This document shows, one piece after another, positions 8,769-17,467 of a stretch of DNA of 64,000 bases (positions are counted from its first letter, which is position 1; each line of letters begins with the position of its first letter). Below the pieces are notes generated by a model that searched no databases, was not told where the DNA came from, and saw nothing but the letters and a program-made list of their open reading frames with translations. The stretch spans positions 520,512-584,511 of the forward strand of contig JADJWE010000004.1 of the NCBI GenBank assembly GCA_016716525.1, in the 5' to 3' direction. A program made the translations under genes and the position numbers. The stretch is from Candidatus Flexicrinis affinis. Its GTDB lineage: Bacteria > Chloroflexota > Anaerolineae > Aggregatilineales > Phototrophicaceae.

Positions 8769-9965
8769 ATGGAGCCTCTATCTCTCGAAGCAGTGCGCGG
8801 CTTGATGATCGCGGCACAGGGACTGGTGGATACGCCTCAGCCGCCGGCTACCAAAGATGACGTGCTGGCTGTCATCCGCCACCTGCACGCGCTGCAGATC
8901 GACAGCATCAACGTGGTCGCTCGCGCGCCGTACTTCGTGCTGTGGAGCAGGCTTGGCGCGTACGACCCCAACTGGCTCGACGAACTGCTCGAAGAAGGTG
9001 CGCTGTTCGAGTTCTGGGCGCGGGCGATGAGCTTCATCCCGATCGAGGACTACCCGCTGTACCGCGTCGGAAGCCGCTGGGTCGAGTTTCTCAGTCCCGA
9101 GGCGTGGATCAAGAAGAACCCGGAAGTCGTCGAGCGGGTCTTGAGCCGGATTCGCGAAGCCGGGACCGCGCGCTCTGCCGATTTCGAGCGCACCGACGGC
9201 GAAAAGAACGACTGGTGGAACCACAAAGACGAGAAGAAGGCGCTCGAGGCGCTGTTCAACGCCGGCGTGCTGATGGTCCGCAAGCGTGAGAAGTTCCAGC
9301 GTATCTACGGCCTGCGCGAGGATGTCTATCCGGAAGCGGACTCGCTGCCCAAGCTCACCCGCGAACAGGCCCACGATCAGCTCGCGCTGAACGCCATCGA
9401 AGCGCTTGGCGTTGCCACACTGGACTGGGTCGGCAGCTTCTACCGCTTCAAGCGCGCGGATGTGAAGGAAGCGCTCAAGCGGCTGGAGCGTGACGGCCGC
9501 GTGATTCCCGTGAAGGTCGAGGGCTGGAAAACGCCGTGCTACGTGCACCCGAACAACCTCGCGCGCACCCAAGCCGCGGCGGCGGGGGATATCCCGCGCT
9601 CCAAGACGACACTGCTCTCGCCGTTCGATCCGGTGACGTCCGATTACGGGCGGATGCGCGACCTGTTCAACTTCGACTACGTCATCGAATTCTATTTTCC
9701 TGCGGACAAGCGTCAGTACGGCTATTTCTCCCTGCCGATCCTCCACGATAACAGGCTGGTCGGCCGGCTTGACCCCAAGGCCCACCGCAAGGAAGGCATC
9801 TTCGAGGTCAAGTCGCTGCACCTCGAGCCTGACACGGTCGTAGATGACGTGCTGGTGGAGGCACTGCGGCAGACTCTGCGCGCCTGCGCCGCATGGCATG
9901 AGACGCCGCAGGTCGTCGTGCGCGAGGCCACCGACCCCGATCTGATCGACCTGCTCTCCGACTGA
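8769..9965 (+). CDS. YcaQ/AlkX-family winged-helix DNA glycosylase
   Basis: A 398-residue protein of the HTH_42 superfamily. Known members unhook DNA interstrand crosslinks or remove alkylated bases. The catalytic Q-x-D of the YcaQ branch is visible as Gln43-Ile-Asp45 (LHALQIDSINVVARAPY). The conserved LSPFDPV segment and the C-terminal FEVKSLHLEP region are present. Length is normal. Role in crosslink or alkylation repair is by family. Confidence 0.85.
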   Translation: MEPLSLEAVRGLMIAAQGLVDTPQPPATKDDVLAVIRHLHALQIDSINVVARAPYFVLWSRLGAYDPNWLDELLEEGALFEFWARAMSFIPIEDYPLYRVGSRWVEFLSPEAWIKKNPEVVERVLSRIREAGTARSADFERTDGEKNDWWNHKDEKKALEALFNAGVLMVRKREKFQRIYGLREDVYPEADSLPKLTREQAHDQLALNAIEALGVATLDWVGSFYRFKRADVKEALKRLERDGRVIPVKVEGWKTPCYVHPNNLARTQAAAAGDIPRSKTTLLSPFDPVTSDYGRMRDLFNFDYVIEFYFPADKRQYGYFSLPILHDNRLVGRLDPKAHRKEGIFEVKSLHLEPDTVVDDVLVEALRQTLRACAAWHETPQVVVREATDPDLIDLLSD

Positions 9966-10022
9966 CACACACACGGGCTGTCGGTCAACGCCTGCAGCAC
10001 GAGAATCATTGTCGTACGTTTA

Positions 10023-10051
10023 TAGTCAATACGCGTGAACCGCGATACAAT
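10023..10051 (+). promoter_or_regulatory. Promoter upstream of tadB
   Basis: TAGTCA (10023-10028) and TACAAT (10046-10051) are 17 bp apart, 34 bp before the tadB start. A separate promoter fits the physical separation of tadBC from tadA. Confidence 0.5.
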
Positions 10052-10085
10052 GCAGACAAGCAGGACGAGGTGGGAGCATTAGCGT

Positions 10086-11078
10086 ATGAGTCCAGAGATT
10101 CTGATCCTCGTCGGGTCGATTGTCGTTGCGATGTTGGTGCTGGTCGTCGGCGTCTTCGCAACCCGCCGCAGCCAAGCACTGGTCGATCAGCGCTTAGGCA
10201 CGCTGGCCGCCCAGAATACCTACGAGCCGATCATCGCCACCGATGAGCTAGAAGACGATGAGGCTGGCCGGCGCGATCGACGCCAACTGACACGCCGTCT
10301 CGATAAAAACCTCGAAGGCAGCAAGTTCGGCAAGAAGTGGCGTCTTCAACTGGCACGTGCCGACCTTCGCCTTACGATCGGCGAATTCTTCGTAGCGCAG
10401 TTTCTGTCGATGGCCGGCTTCTTTGCGGCCGCGTACTTTATCATTTTCCGGGGCGACATCATCCCGTCGATTCTCGCCGCCGGTCTCGGGTTTTTCTTCC
10501 CGCGGATCCTTGTCGGGCGGCGCATCAGCAAGCGCCTGATCACGTTCGAGAACCAGCTTGCGGATACGCTCGGCTTGTGGGTCAACGCGCTCCGTTCCGG
10601 TTACAGCGTGCCACAGGCGATGGACGCCATCGGCCGTGACTCGCCGGAGCCGACCAAGACCGAGTTCAAGCGCGTCGTGCAGGAAATGCAGCTCGGCATC
10701 CCGCTGCAGGAAGCGTTCAATCACATGCTCGAACGCGTCGAGTCGGAAGATCTCGACCTTGTGGTGACGGCCGTAAACATTCAGCGCGAAGTCGGCGGTA
10801 ACCTGTCCGAAATCCTCGACGTCATTCAGAACACCGTCCGCGAGCGCATCAAGCTCAAGGGCGAAATTCGCGTTATGACGGCGCAGGGGCGCTACACCGG
10901 CTACCTGATCAGCTTCCTGCCGATCGGCCTCGGCTTCCTGCTGCGCGCCATGAACCCGGCATACATGAACCAGATGTTTGAGGACCGCGCCTGCGGGTGG
11001 CCGATGATCGGTATCGGTCTGGCGTTGATCGGTATCGGTTCGGCCGCCATCCAGAAGATCGTCGACATCGACATTTAG
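10086..11078 (+). CDS. tadB: Tad pilus inner-membrane platform protein TadB
   Basis: A 330-residue type II secretion F-family protein. There is one N-terminal membrane segment (about 4-24), a cytoplasmic stretch, two central hydrophobic segments (about 100-140), the T2SSF domain with ENQLADTLGLWVNALRSGYSVPQAM, and C-terminal membrane segments. TadB and TadC form the platform on which TadA acts. tadC starts 30 bp downstream. TadA is 4.7 kb upstream. Confidence 0.9.
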   Translation: MSPEILILVGSIVVAMLVLVVGVFATRRSQALVDQRLGTLAAQNTYEPIIATDELEDDEAGRRDRRQLTRRLDKNLEGSKFGKKWRLQLARADLRLTIGEFFVAQFLSMAGFFAAAYFIIFRGDIIPSILAAGLGFFFPRILVGRRISKRLITFENQLADTLGLWVNALRSGYSVPQAMDAIGRDSPEPTKTEFKRVVQEMQLGIPLQEAFNHMLERVESEDLDLVVTAVNIQREVGGNLSEILDVIQNTVRERIKLKGEIRVMTAQGRYTGYLISFLPIGLGFLLRAMNPAYMNQMFEDRACGWPMIGIGLALIGIGSAAIQKIVDIDI

Positions 11079-11108
11079 GCCGCTCTTGTGGCATAAGGAG
11101 CAGGATTC

Positions 11109-12053
11109 ATGGAACCCAGTGTCCTCATAGGAGTCGGCTTTATCGCCTTCGCGCTGGTCGTCGCCGCGTTCGGGTATGTCGCCCTGCGCGACAGCCGCGG
11201 GCGCGACCCGCTGCAGGAGCGCCTCGCGCAGTTCGGCATCGACGACGTCCCCGACTCGCTGGAGAAGATCGAGCTTTCGCTGTCGTTCCGCGACCGCGTG
11301 ATCGTGCCGGTCGTGCGCACGTTTGCGGCGATACTTACGCGGTTCACGCCGCAATCGCAACTTGACACCGCGCGCAAACTGCTCGATCAGGCCGGCATGA
11401 CCACCGAACCCGCGACCTTCTTCGCGTCGCGCATTGTCTTCATGATCGCGCTGTTCGTGGCCGGCATCATCTTGTTCGTCGTGCTGCGCATCAGCAACCC
11501 TGCGCCGCTGAACGCATTCCTGTACTCGGCTGGCCTCGGCCTGCTGGGCTACATGCTGCCGATGTCGTCGGTGAAGAGCCGCATCAAGAAGCGTCAGAAC
11601 CTGATCGTACGCGCGCTGCCCGATGCGCTCGACCTGCTGGTCATCTGCGTCGAGGCGGGCCTCGGCTTCGATCAGGCGCTGGGTAAGGTGTACGAGAAGT
11701 GGGACAACGACCTGTCGCTGGCGTTTGGGCGTGTGCTGAAGGAAATCCAGCTTGGCAAGCAGCGCCGTGATGCGTTGCGCGACATGGCCGAGCGCATGGA
11801 CGTCCCGGATGTGAACGCCTTCACGGCAGCGATCATTCAGGCCGACCAGCTTGGTGTGAGCATGGGCAAGATCCTGCGCGTCCAGTCCGACCAGATGCGT
11901 GTGAAGCGCCGCCAGCGTGCGCAGGAGAAAGCGCATCAGGCGCCGATCAAGATGATGATCCCGATGGTGCTTTTGATCTTCCCGTCGATTTGGATCGTGC
12001 TGCTCGGGCCGGCCATCATTCAGGTGAAGAACGTGTTCCTGTCGGGGTATTAG
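11109..12053 (+). CDS. tadC: Tad pilus inner-membrane platform protein TadC
   Basis: A 314-residue partner of TadB. There is an N-terminal membrane segment, a pair of central ones (about 105-160), and a T2SSF domain with ALPDALDLLVICVEAGLGFDQAL. A C-terminal hydrophobic segment follows a basic loop (MRVKRRQRAQEKAHQ). AAGGAG precedes the ATG. A terminator follows, closing this part of the locus. No pilin, prepilin peptidase or secretin gene is visible in the window. Confidence 0.9.
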   Translation: MEPSVLIGVGFIAFALVVAAFGYVALRDSRGRDPLQERLAQFGIDDVPDSLEKIELSLSFRDRVIVPVVRTFAAILTRFTPQSQLDTARKLLDQAGMTTEPATFFASRIVFMIALFVAGIILFVVLRISNPAPLNAFLYSAGLGLLGYMLPMSSVKSRIKKRQNLIVRALPDALDLLVICVEAGLGFDQALGKVYEKWDNDLSLAFGRVLKEIQLGKQRRDALRDMAERMDVPDVNAFTAAIIQADQLGVSMGKILRVQSDQMRVKRRQRAQEKAHQAPIKMMIPMVLLIFPSIWIVLLGPAIIQVKNVFLSGY

Positions 12054-12077
12054 GGAGCGTACAACGTGTAGAACTCC

Positions 12078-12120
12078 ACAGGGGCGCGCGGGGACACACC
12101 GAGCGCCCCTGTGTGTTTCT
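12078..12120 (+). terminator. Terminator after tadC
   Basis: Ten-bp arms ACAGGGGCGC (12078-12087) and GCGCCCCTGT (12103-12112) with a 15-base loop, then GTGTTTCTC. Strong stem, weak T tract. Confidence 0.65.
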
Positions 12121-12175
12121 CTGACGACAGGTGGGCTGTCGTCAGCGGGTGATCAAAAATAGAAGGAGTTACGTC

Positions 12176-12772
12176 ATGAAGCTCTCGGTTCGCGGCCAGA
12201 ATTTCCGACTGCAATCAGATACGGAAGAATTCGCCACACGCAAACTGGAGGGGCTCAAGAAGTACCTGCCGAACATCCGCGAGATTCGGCTGGAACTCAC
12301 TAGACAGGAGAATAAACGTGGCGAGGATGAGGTGATCGCGCAGGTCACGCTGACGCATGAGCGCGGCGCGATCCTGCGCACCGAAGAACGTGCCCGCGGC
12401 TTCAATCACGACGGCATCGAAGCGTCGATTACCGAAGCGCTCGACAAGATGTACACCCGCATCGCGCGCTTCAAGGGCAAGCGCGAGGCGATGCGCACCC
12501 GCAGCGAACGCTTCAGCATGACGCTGGCCGAACTTGAGACCGCCGAGATGCTGCCCGTGACCGACGAACCCGCCGCCGAATTCGAGCCGATCGAGGTCGT
12601 CAAACGCAAGCAAGTCCCGGTCGTTACGATGGACGAACATGAAGCGATCGACCAGATGGAACTGCTCGGCCACACGTTCTTCCTCTATCGCGACGTGGGG
12701 AGTGGGCAGGTCAATGTCGTGTACAAGCGGCGCGACGGCGCGTACGGCGTGCTGTCACCGACCGAAGGATAG
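12176..12772 (+). CDS. hpf: Long-form ribosome hibernation promoting factor (HPF/YfiA)
   Basis: 198 residues from the ATG at 12176, which has AGAAGGAG 7 bp upstream. An upstream in-frame start at 12131 has no such site. Residues 1-100 form the S30AE domain that binds the 30S decoding region. A linker of about 35 residues leads to the C-terminal dimerisation domain (EAIDQMELLGHTFFLYRD...VVYKRRDGAYGVL) that pairs ribosomes into 100S particles. It stands alone between two terminators. Confidence 0.93.
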   Translation: MKLSVRGQNFRLQSDTEEFATRKLEGLKKYLPNIREIRLELTRQENKRGEDEVIAQVTLTHERGAILRTEERARGFNHDGIEASITEALDKMYTRIARFKGKREAMRTRSERFSMTLAELETAEMLPVTDEPAAEFEPIEVVKRKQVPVVTMDEHEAIDQMELLGHTFFLYRDVGSGQVNVVYKRRDGAYGVLSPTEG

Positions 12773-12804
12773 CCCACCCGCGCGACATAGATGACAAACT
12801 AACG

Positions 12805-12835
12805 CGGGGCCGCCCAACTGGGCGGCCCCGTTTCT
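12805..12835. terminator. Bidirectional terminator between hpf and the epimerase
   Basis: Perfect 11-bp arms CGGGGCCGCCC (12805-12815) and GGGCGGCCCCG (12820-12830) with a 4-base loop, then TTTCTG. It serves the convergent pair on both strands. Confidence 0.75.
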
Positions 12836-12836
12836 G

Positions 12837-13661
12837 TTAGGACTGTCGCGGCGAGAACCCGATTGGCACGTCGTCCAGCGCGTCGATGGGCGGCGGGACG
12901 TTCTCGACCGAAATCCCCGGGCCGCGCCCCCGCCGTTCGTCGCGCGTGTTCATCCGGCGCAGGTCGGGCGCGTACAGGATCGACTTGGTGACCTGACGCG
13001 GGTTGAGCGCGGCGCGGGCGACGGCGCGTGCTAACACGTCAACCGGCATCGGTGCGACACGGTTCAGCCCGAGCAGCCAACCCAGAATCGGAACGTGCCG
13101 CAGCCCGCTCACCAGCCGCCAGAACAGCGATCGCGGTGCGCCCCGACGGTAGATCAACGGCGCGCGGACGATCAGCGCGCTGACGCCCACCCGCCCGACA
13201 TACTCCTCCGCTTCGCGCTTGGCCTGCACGTAGCCGCGGTTGAGCCACGGTGCGCGCGTGGTGCTCAACAGAATACAGGTTGGCACCCCGTCGCTGCTGC
13301 ACATATTGATGACGTTGCGCGCCGAAAGAAAGTTCAGCCGCTGATGAGTCAACCCCTGCGCCGGATCGGCCGTCAAGCTGCCGACCGTGTGCACGACGCA
13401 CTGGTGCGAACGCGCTCGTCCGCGCAAGCTGGCGGGGTCCCACACGTCCGCCGTCGACCAGCGCACGCGCTCCGCCAAGCCGCCGAGATGGTCCTCGGCG
13501 CCGGGGCGTACGAGCAGCGTCACGTCGGCGCCTTCGGCCACCAGCGCCGCCGCGATGTAATCTCCAAGAAAGCTGCCGCCCCCGGTCACCAAGACCCGGC
13601 GGCGTGGTTGTGTCGTCGTCACGATACGTAGAAGTTCGCCAGCCGACAGTAAGCTCGTCAT
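12837..13661 (-). CDS. NAD(P)-dependent epimerase/dehydratase-like protein
   Basis: About 274 residues from the ATG at 13661; an ATG at 13682 adds seven more. The extended-SDR dinucleotide motif VTGGGSFLGDYIAAAL is followed by LLVRPGAEDHLGG. A YVQAKREAEEYV segment carries the Tyr-x3-Lys pair. Similar proteins act on nucleotide sugars or as complex I-associated NmrA-like proteins; the substrate is unclear. A TACAAT lies over the proposed start (13660-13665). If that is the -10, translation would begin at the GTG at 13625, still before the Rossmann motif. Confidence 0.72.
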   Translation of the reverse strand: MTSLLSAGELLRIVTTTQPRRRVLVTGGGSFLGDYIAAALVAEGADVTLLVRPGAEDHLGGLAERVRWSTADVWDPASLRGRARSHQCVVHTVGSLTADPAQGLTHQRLNFLSARNVINMCSSDGVPTCILLSTTRAPWLNRGYVQAKREAEEYVGRVGVSALIVRAPLIYRRGAPRSLFWRLVSGLRHVPILGWLLGLNRVAPMPVDVLARAVARAALNPRQVTKSILYAPDLRRMNTRDERRGRGPGISVENVPPPIDALDDVPIGFSPRQS

Positions 13662-13724
13662 TGTAACAACGGGTACCCGCATGCGCCTATGGGCGGCGTG
13701 CGGAAAGCGGAGCCTCAGCGTTCG

Positions 13725-13753
13725 TTCACGGGGCTGCGATAATGGCGTACACT
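13725..13753 (+). promoter_or_regulatory. Promoter for the subtilase gene
   Basis: TTCACG (13725-13730) and TACACT (13748-13753) with a 17-bp spacer. Transcription would begin near 13760, in favour of the ATG at 13797. Confidence 0.5.
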
Positions 13754-13796
13754 TAGAGTCCCGCGATATGTCATGCTTTCCGGAGTCTATCCCGCG

Positions 13797-15734
13797 ATGA
13801 AACGTCTGCTCGCCTTCCTTCTCGTGACCGTCATTTTGAGCGCAGCCTCGGCACAGCCACTGCCGCCGCCGATCGGCCCGCTCGACCCGGCCGTGCTCGC
13901 CGCCGCGAGCGAACCGGGCGGCGCACGCGTGATCGTGCGCTTCGCCGTGCCGAACGAAGGCCGCAGCGACACGCCCAGCGCCGATCAGGTCAAGCTAACG
14001 CGGCTCGCGCTGCTTGCGAACACGCGCGGCGTGGCGCATCTGCTGGCAAACTCCGCCGAGTGGACGATCCCATACATGGCCCTGCGCGCTGATCGCGCCG
14101 CCCTCGAAGGCTTGGCGGCGACCCCGGGCGTGTTGGGAATCAGCCTTGACGCACGCGAATACCGTCACCTCGACAGCAGCTTGCCGCGCATCGAGATCGA
14201 CGGTGCGCATGCGCGTGGCACCGGCAGCGGCTATGCCGGCTTGACCGGCAAGGGCTGGGCAGTCGTGATCCTCGACGACGGTATCGACGCCGACCACCCG
14301 TTCTTCAGCGACGGCATGGGCGGGTCGCGCGTGGTGGACGAGGCGTGCTATTCCAGCGATGAGCCGGCTATCCCACCGAATATTCCGGCGTCGCGCTCGA
14401 TCTGCCCCAATACGCAGGAGACGCAGTTCGGCCCCGGCGCGGCGGACTACTCGCGCTGCGGCAGCGACTGCTTCCACGGCACGCACGTCGCCGGCATCGC
14501 CGCCAGCAGCGACGCGACCTATACCGGCGCTGCTCCGGGCGCGGATATCATCGCCATTCAAGTGTTCTCGCAGGGTGTCGACGGCCTCGGCAACCCGATC
14601 CCGCTTGACGTCTTCACGTACGTGTCCGATCAGGTCGGCGCATTGCAGCACGTCGCGGGTACGCTTTCGCTGGCGCACAAGATAGCGGCGGTCAACATGA
14701 GCCTCGGCGCCGGCAAGTTTACGGCTGCATGCGACGTGGGTGCGGATCAGACGCAGCAGGCCCGCGTCGACGCCATTCAGGCGCTTGTGAACATGAACAT
14801 CCCAGTCGTGATCTCGTCTGGCAACGACGGCTATGTCGACGGCGTGTCGCGTCCCGGATGCATCAGCGCGGCCATCACCGTCGGCGCGACCACCGACGCG
14901 GACTTGATCGCGAGCTTCTCGAACATGGGCCCACAGGTCGATTTGATGGCGCCGGGTTTCAGTGTGACGTCGGCTGGCCTCGGCGGCGGGACACGTATCG
15001 AAAGCGGCACGTCGATGGCGGCACCGCACGTCACCGGCGCGCTGGCCGTCATGCGCGATGCGCTGCCCACCGCCACGATCCCCGAATTGGTCGCGGCGCT
15101 GCAAGCCGAGGGTCTGAACGTGGTCGACACCCGGCCCAGCGGCACGTTGACCCGCAAACTAATCAAGGTCGACCCGGCACTTGACCTGCTGCGTCCACCC
15201 GGCCTATTGACGGTCAATCAGGATTTCGAATCGCACACGGTCGACCCGAAGCTGCCCGACGATTGGACGGTCGAAGGCAAGGCCAAACTCAAGTGCAACA
15301 CCTTCGACAAAACCTTCACGCCCTATGACGAATGCACGGTCATGCTCAAGTACGACGGGGTAACGGTGACGAAGGTCAAGCAGACCGTCGATGATCCGTA
15401 CTTCATCTACGACGACGAGATCTTCTTCTCGATCAACCTCAAGGGCAAGAACGTCGTCGACGCGAAGGTGATCGCCAAACTGAAGCTCGACGGCGGCGCG
15501 GCCGTCAAGATCACGCCGAGCACGACGCTAACGGGCACTTTCGACTGGACGAACGTGCAGAGCGCCACTGTGCTGCTCAACGAGAGCGTCGTCAAGCTCA
15601 AGCTGCAGCTTGTCAATAAGACGGGCGGCAAATTCTTCGCCGACAACTGGGATGTCGTGCGGTTTACCGATGCGCTGTCGCCGCGCTATCGGGCGCTATT
15701 CGCCTCGGAAGATGGTTTCCGCGGCCTTCAGTAG
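13797..15734 (+). CDS. Secreted subtilisin-like serine protease (S8)
   Basis: 645 residues. A signal peptide covers about residues 1-19 (MKRLLAFLLVTVILSAASA). An inhibitor-I9-like propeptide (ARVIVRFAVP...GVLGISLD) comes next. The catalytic triad is Asp160 (ILDDGID), His227 (HGTHVAGIAA) and Ser406 (GTSMAAPHVTGA). A C-terminal domain of about 170 residues (from about 475) is beta-rich, with several lysine-rich strands and no recognised family. The ATG at 13797 is chosen because the signal peptide begins there. The 3' end overlaps the convergent sbcD gene by 39 bp. Likely an exported scavenging protease. Confidence 0.9.
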   Translation: MKRLLAFLLVTVILSAASAQPLPPPIGPLDPAVLAAASEPGGARVIVRFAVPNEGRSDTPSADQVKLTRLALLANTRGVAHLLANSAEWTIPYMALRADRAALEGLAATPGVLGISLDAREYRHLDSSLPRIEIDGAHARGTGSGYAGLTGKGWAVVILDDGIDADHPFFSDGMGGSRVVDEACYSSDEPAIPPNIPASRSICPNTQETQFGPGAADYSRCGSDCFHGTHVAGIAASSDATYTGAAPGADIIAIQVFSQGVDGLGNPIPLDVFTYVSDQVGALQHVAGTLSLAHKIAAVNMSLGAGKFTAACDVGADQTQQARVDAIQALVNMNIPVVISSGNDGYVDGVSRPGCISAAITVGATTDADLIASFSNMGPQVDLMAPGFSVTSAGLGGGTRIESGTSMAAPHVTGALAVMRDALPTATIPELVAALQAEGLNVVDTRPSGTLTRKLIKVDPALDLLRPPGLLTVNQDFESHTVDPKLPDDWTVEGKAKLKCNTFDKTFTPYDECTVMLKYDGVTVTKVKQTVDDPYFIYDDEIFFSINLKGKNVVDAKVIAKLKLDGGAAVKITPSTTLTGTFDWTNVQSATVLLNESVVKLKLQLVNKTGGKFFADNWDVVRFTDALSPRYRALFASEDGFRGLQ

Positions 15735-16925
15735 GTCTTCGCGCCGCTCGGCCTCGACATCCCGGCTGATCAGGTAGCGGTCGAGCAGTTCCGCGGGCGA
15801 TAAGCCTTCGGGACTGCCGCCCAAGCGCGCACGCTCCGGGCTTTCGACCTCTTTGCGGATCGCCTGATAGAACGCGCCGGCCCGCCGCAGCGAGTCGCGC
15901 ACGAGCGGTTCGTTGAACGACGCCTGCGTCTCTGGCGTGAGCTGCACGATCATGCGCACCACGGCATCGCGGACGGTGGCCGCCTCGACCAGCGCGATGG
16001 CGTCCTGTGTGGGCTGTTCGCTGCGGCGCAGGTCGGCGGCAAGCGTGACGAAGCGCCGCGCGGCCACCGGCACAAACTCCCACACGGTCTTCCCGCGTGA
16101 GATCTCCGCCCAGCAGTAGCCTTTGACGTCGCGTTCCTCGCCAAAGTCGATACGTTCGAGGCTGCCGGCGTAGACCACCGGCGGCACGTCGGCGCGGTCG
16201 CGCGTCATGTTCTGGTGCCGGTGGATGTGTCCCAGCGCGACGTAGTCCCAGCGGTCGTCGGCGATGTCGGCGATCTGCACGGCGATGTCACGCCCGAGCA
16301 TGATGTTCTGCTCGCTGCCCAGCGCGGCGCCGCTGACCGTGAAATGGCCGGTCAGAATGCGCGGGCCGGGATGGGCGTCGGCCTGCTCGGCGAGGTCGTC
16401 CAGTACACGCGCCAGCGTGAGCTGAAGCTGCTCGTCCACCTCGCGAATCGTCTTGCCCTGCGTGCGCTCGTCTTCCATCAAGCGGGCGCGGATAGGGTAG
16501 GGTGCGGCGGCCACGAAGACCGGCCCGCGCTTGGTCTCTACGATGCGGCTGTCGTAGTCGCCGGCGACCCACACGTTCGGCACGTTCAGGGTGTCGTAGA
16601 TCTCGATGCTCGATGCCTTCATCACGGCGGGCGGCAAATCGTGATTGCCGACCAGCAGCACAACCGGCGCGATCGCGCTCAGATCAAGGATGCGATGGGC
16701 GAACTCGCGCTGATAGGTCGGGTTGGGCGTGCGCGTCTGGAAGGCATCGCCGGCGAAGATGATCAGGTCGGCGTCACGCTGGCGGGCCGCTTCGGCCACC
16801 TCGTCAAGCCGGCGCAGAAAGTCGATGACGCGCGTCGACAGGCCGGTATCCGGGTCGGTGCGGCCGTATGATTCGACGCCGATGTGCAAGTCGGCAAAGT
16901 GTAAAACGCGAATAGGATCAGGCAT
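15696..16925 (-). CDS. DNA repair exonuclease, SbcD/Mre11 family
   Basis: 409 residues. Calcineurin-like phosphoesterase motifs are in order: FADLHIG (Asp12, His14), FAGDAFQT, LVGNHDLP, LTGHF and LGHIHRHQN. SbcD works with the ATPase SbcC on hairpins and DNA ends, but no SbcC gene is adjacent. The C-terminal part is longer than the minimal nuclease and helical. The start at 16925 puts the first metal motif near residue 12, as usual. Its last 39 bp overlap the subtilase 3' end. Confidence 0.87.
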   Translation of the reverse strand: MPDPIRVLHFADLHIGVESYGRTDPDTGLSTRVIDFLRRLDEVAEAARQRDADLIIFAGDAFQTRTPNPTYQREFAHRILDLSAIAPVVLLVGNHDLPPAVMKASSIEIYDTLNVPNVWVAGDYDSRIVETKRGPVFVAAAPYPIRARLMEDERTQGKTIREVDEQLQLTLARVLDDLAEQADAHPGPRILTGHFTVSGAALGSEQNIMLGRDIAVQIADIADDRWDYVALGHIHRHQNMTRDRADVPPVVYAGSLERIDFGEERDVKGYCWAEISRGKTVWEFVPVAARRFVTLAADLRRSEQPTQDAIALVEAATVRDAVVRMIVQLTPETQASFNEPLVRDSLRRAGAFYQAIRKEVESPERARLGGSPEGLSPAELLDRYLISRDVEAERREDLLKAAETIFRGE

Positions 16926-17004
16926 TAGGAACACACCTGTCGGCACACGGCCGCCGGAAGCGCAATCGTCATCGAGATTCTCCCCGGACAGAATATCAAA
17001 TCAG

Positions 17005-17298
17005 CTAGGTCTTGTTTTCCGGCGTCGGCTCGACAATAACCTCGACCAGCTCGTAGTCGGCGGTCATCTTGCCGCTCTTGTGCTCGTTTTCGGCCAGCTT
17101 CTCGACCAAGGTCACGCGCGTGCCAAGACCTTTCAGGTCGAAGCGCGTCACCCAGCGGCCAACCGTCTGCACGTTGCGGTAGAAGGCGAGGCGACTCTGC
17201 GGATCCATCCGGCGCAGCTTGCCCTTGGCCGGGCGAAACCCGATGTCTTTCAGCTCTTCGGCGAGTTTCTGCCGTTCGTTCTTGTCCAAGAAGGCCAT
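17005..17298 (-). CDS. Small conserved-looking protein of unknown function
   Basis: 97 residues from MAFLDKNERQ (an ATG ten codons upstream is also possible). The N-terminal half is basic and helical (KLAEELKDIGFRPAKGKLRR) and the rest alternates hydrophobic and charged residues. Its codon use matches its neighbours. I do not recognise a family. It is 79 bp upstream of sbcD on the same strand, so the two may be co-transcribed. Confidence 0.6.
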   Translation of the reverse strand: MAFLDKNERQKLAEELKDIGFRPAKGKLRRMDPQSRLAFYRNVQTVGRWVTRFDLKGLGTRVTLVEKLAENEHKSGKMTADYELVEVIVEPTPENKT

Positions 17299-17416
17299 GT
17301 GCATCTCGCTTAATGTAATCCAAACCATCGGTGATTCTAGCCCGCCGCGGCCGATGTCTCAATAGCGGCTCACCGGGTTTACAGGTTTGTTCACTGACCG
17401 CACCCGCATAATCCGG

Positions 17417-17422
17417 TATAAT
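17417..17422 (+). promoter_or_regulatory. -10 box before ftsW
   Basis: A perfect TATAAT. The candidate -35 (TGACCG, 16 bp upstream) is poor. Transcription near 17429 would exclude the upstream ATG at 17387 and favours the ATG at 17468. Confidence 0.5.
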
Positions 17423-17467
17423 CCCACAGAGAGGGCGCGTCCGCGCCGGTCGGGATCACACGCGCAC

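Noticed and set aside
10248..11936. Long minus-strand open frame across tadB and tadC
   Set aside because: It is the complement of two strongly supported Tad genes, rich in Arg/His/Gln/Asp in the way GC-rich antisense frames are, and has no recognisable domain.
13773..13797. Upstream ATG at 13773 for the subtilase
   Set aside because: It would put eight residues before a normal signal peptide, and 13797 has the better signal sequence.
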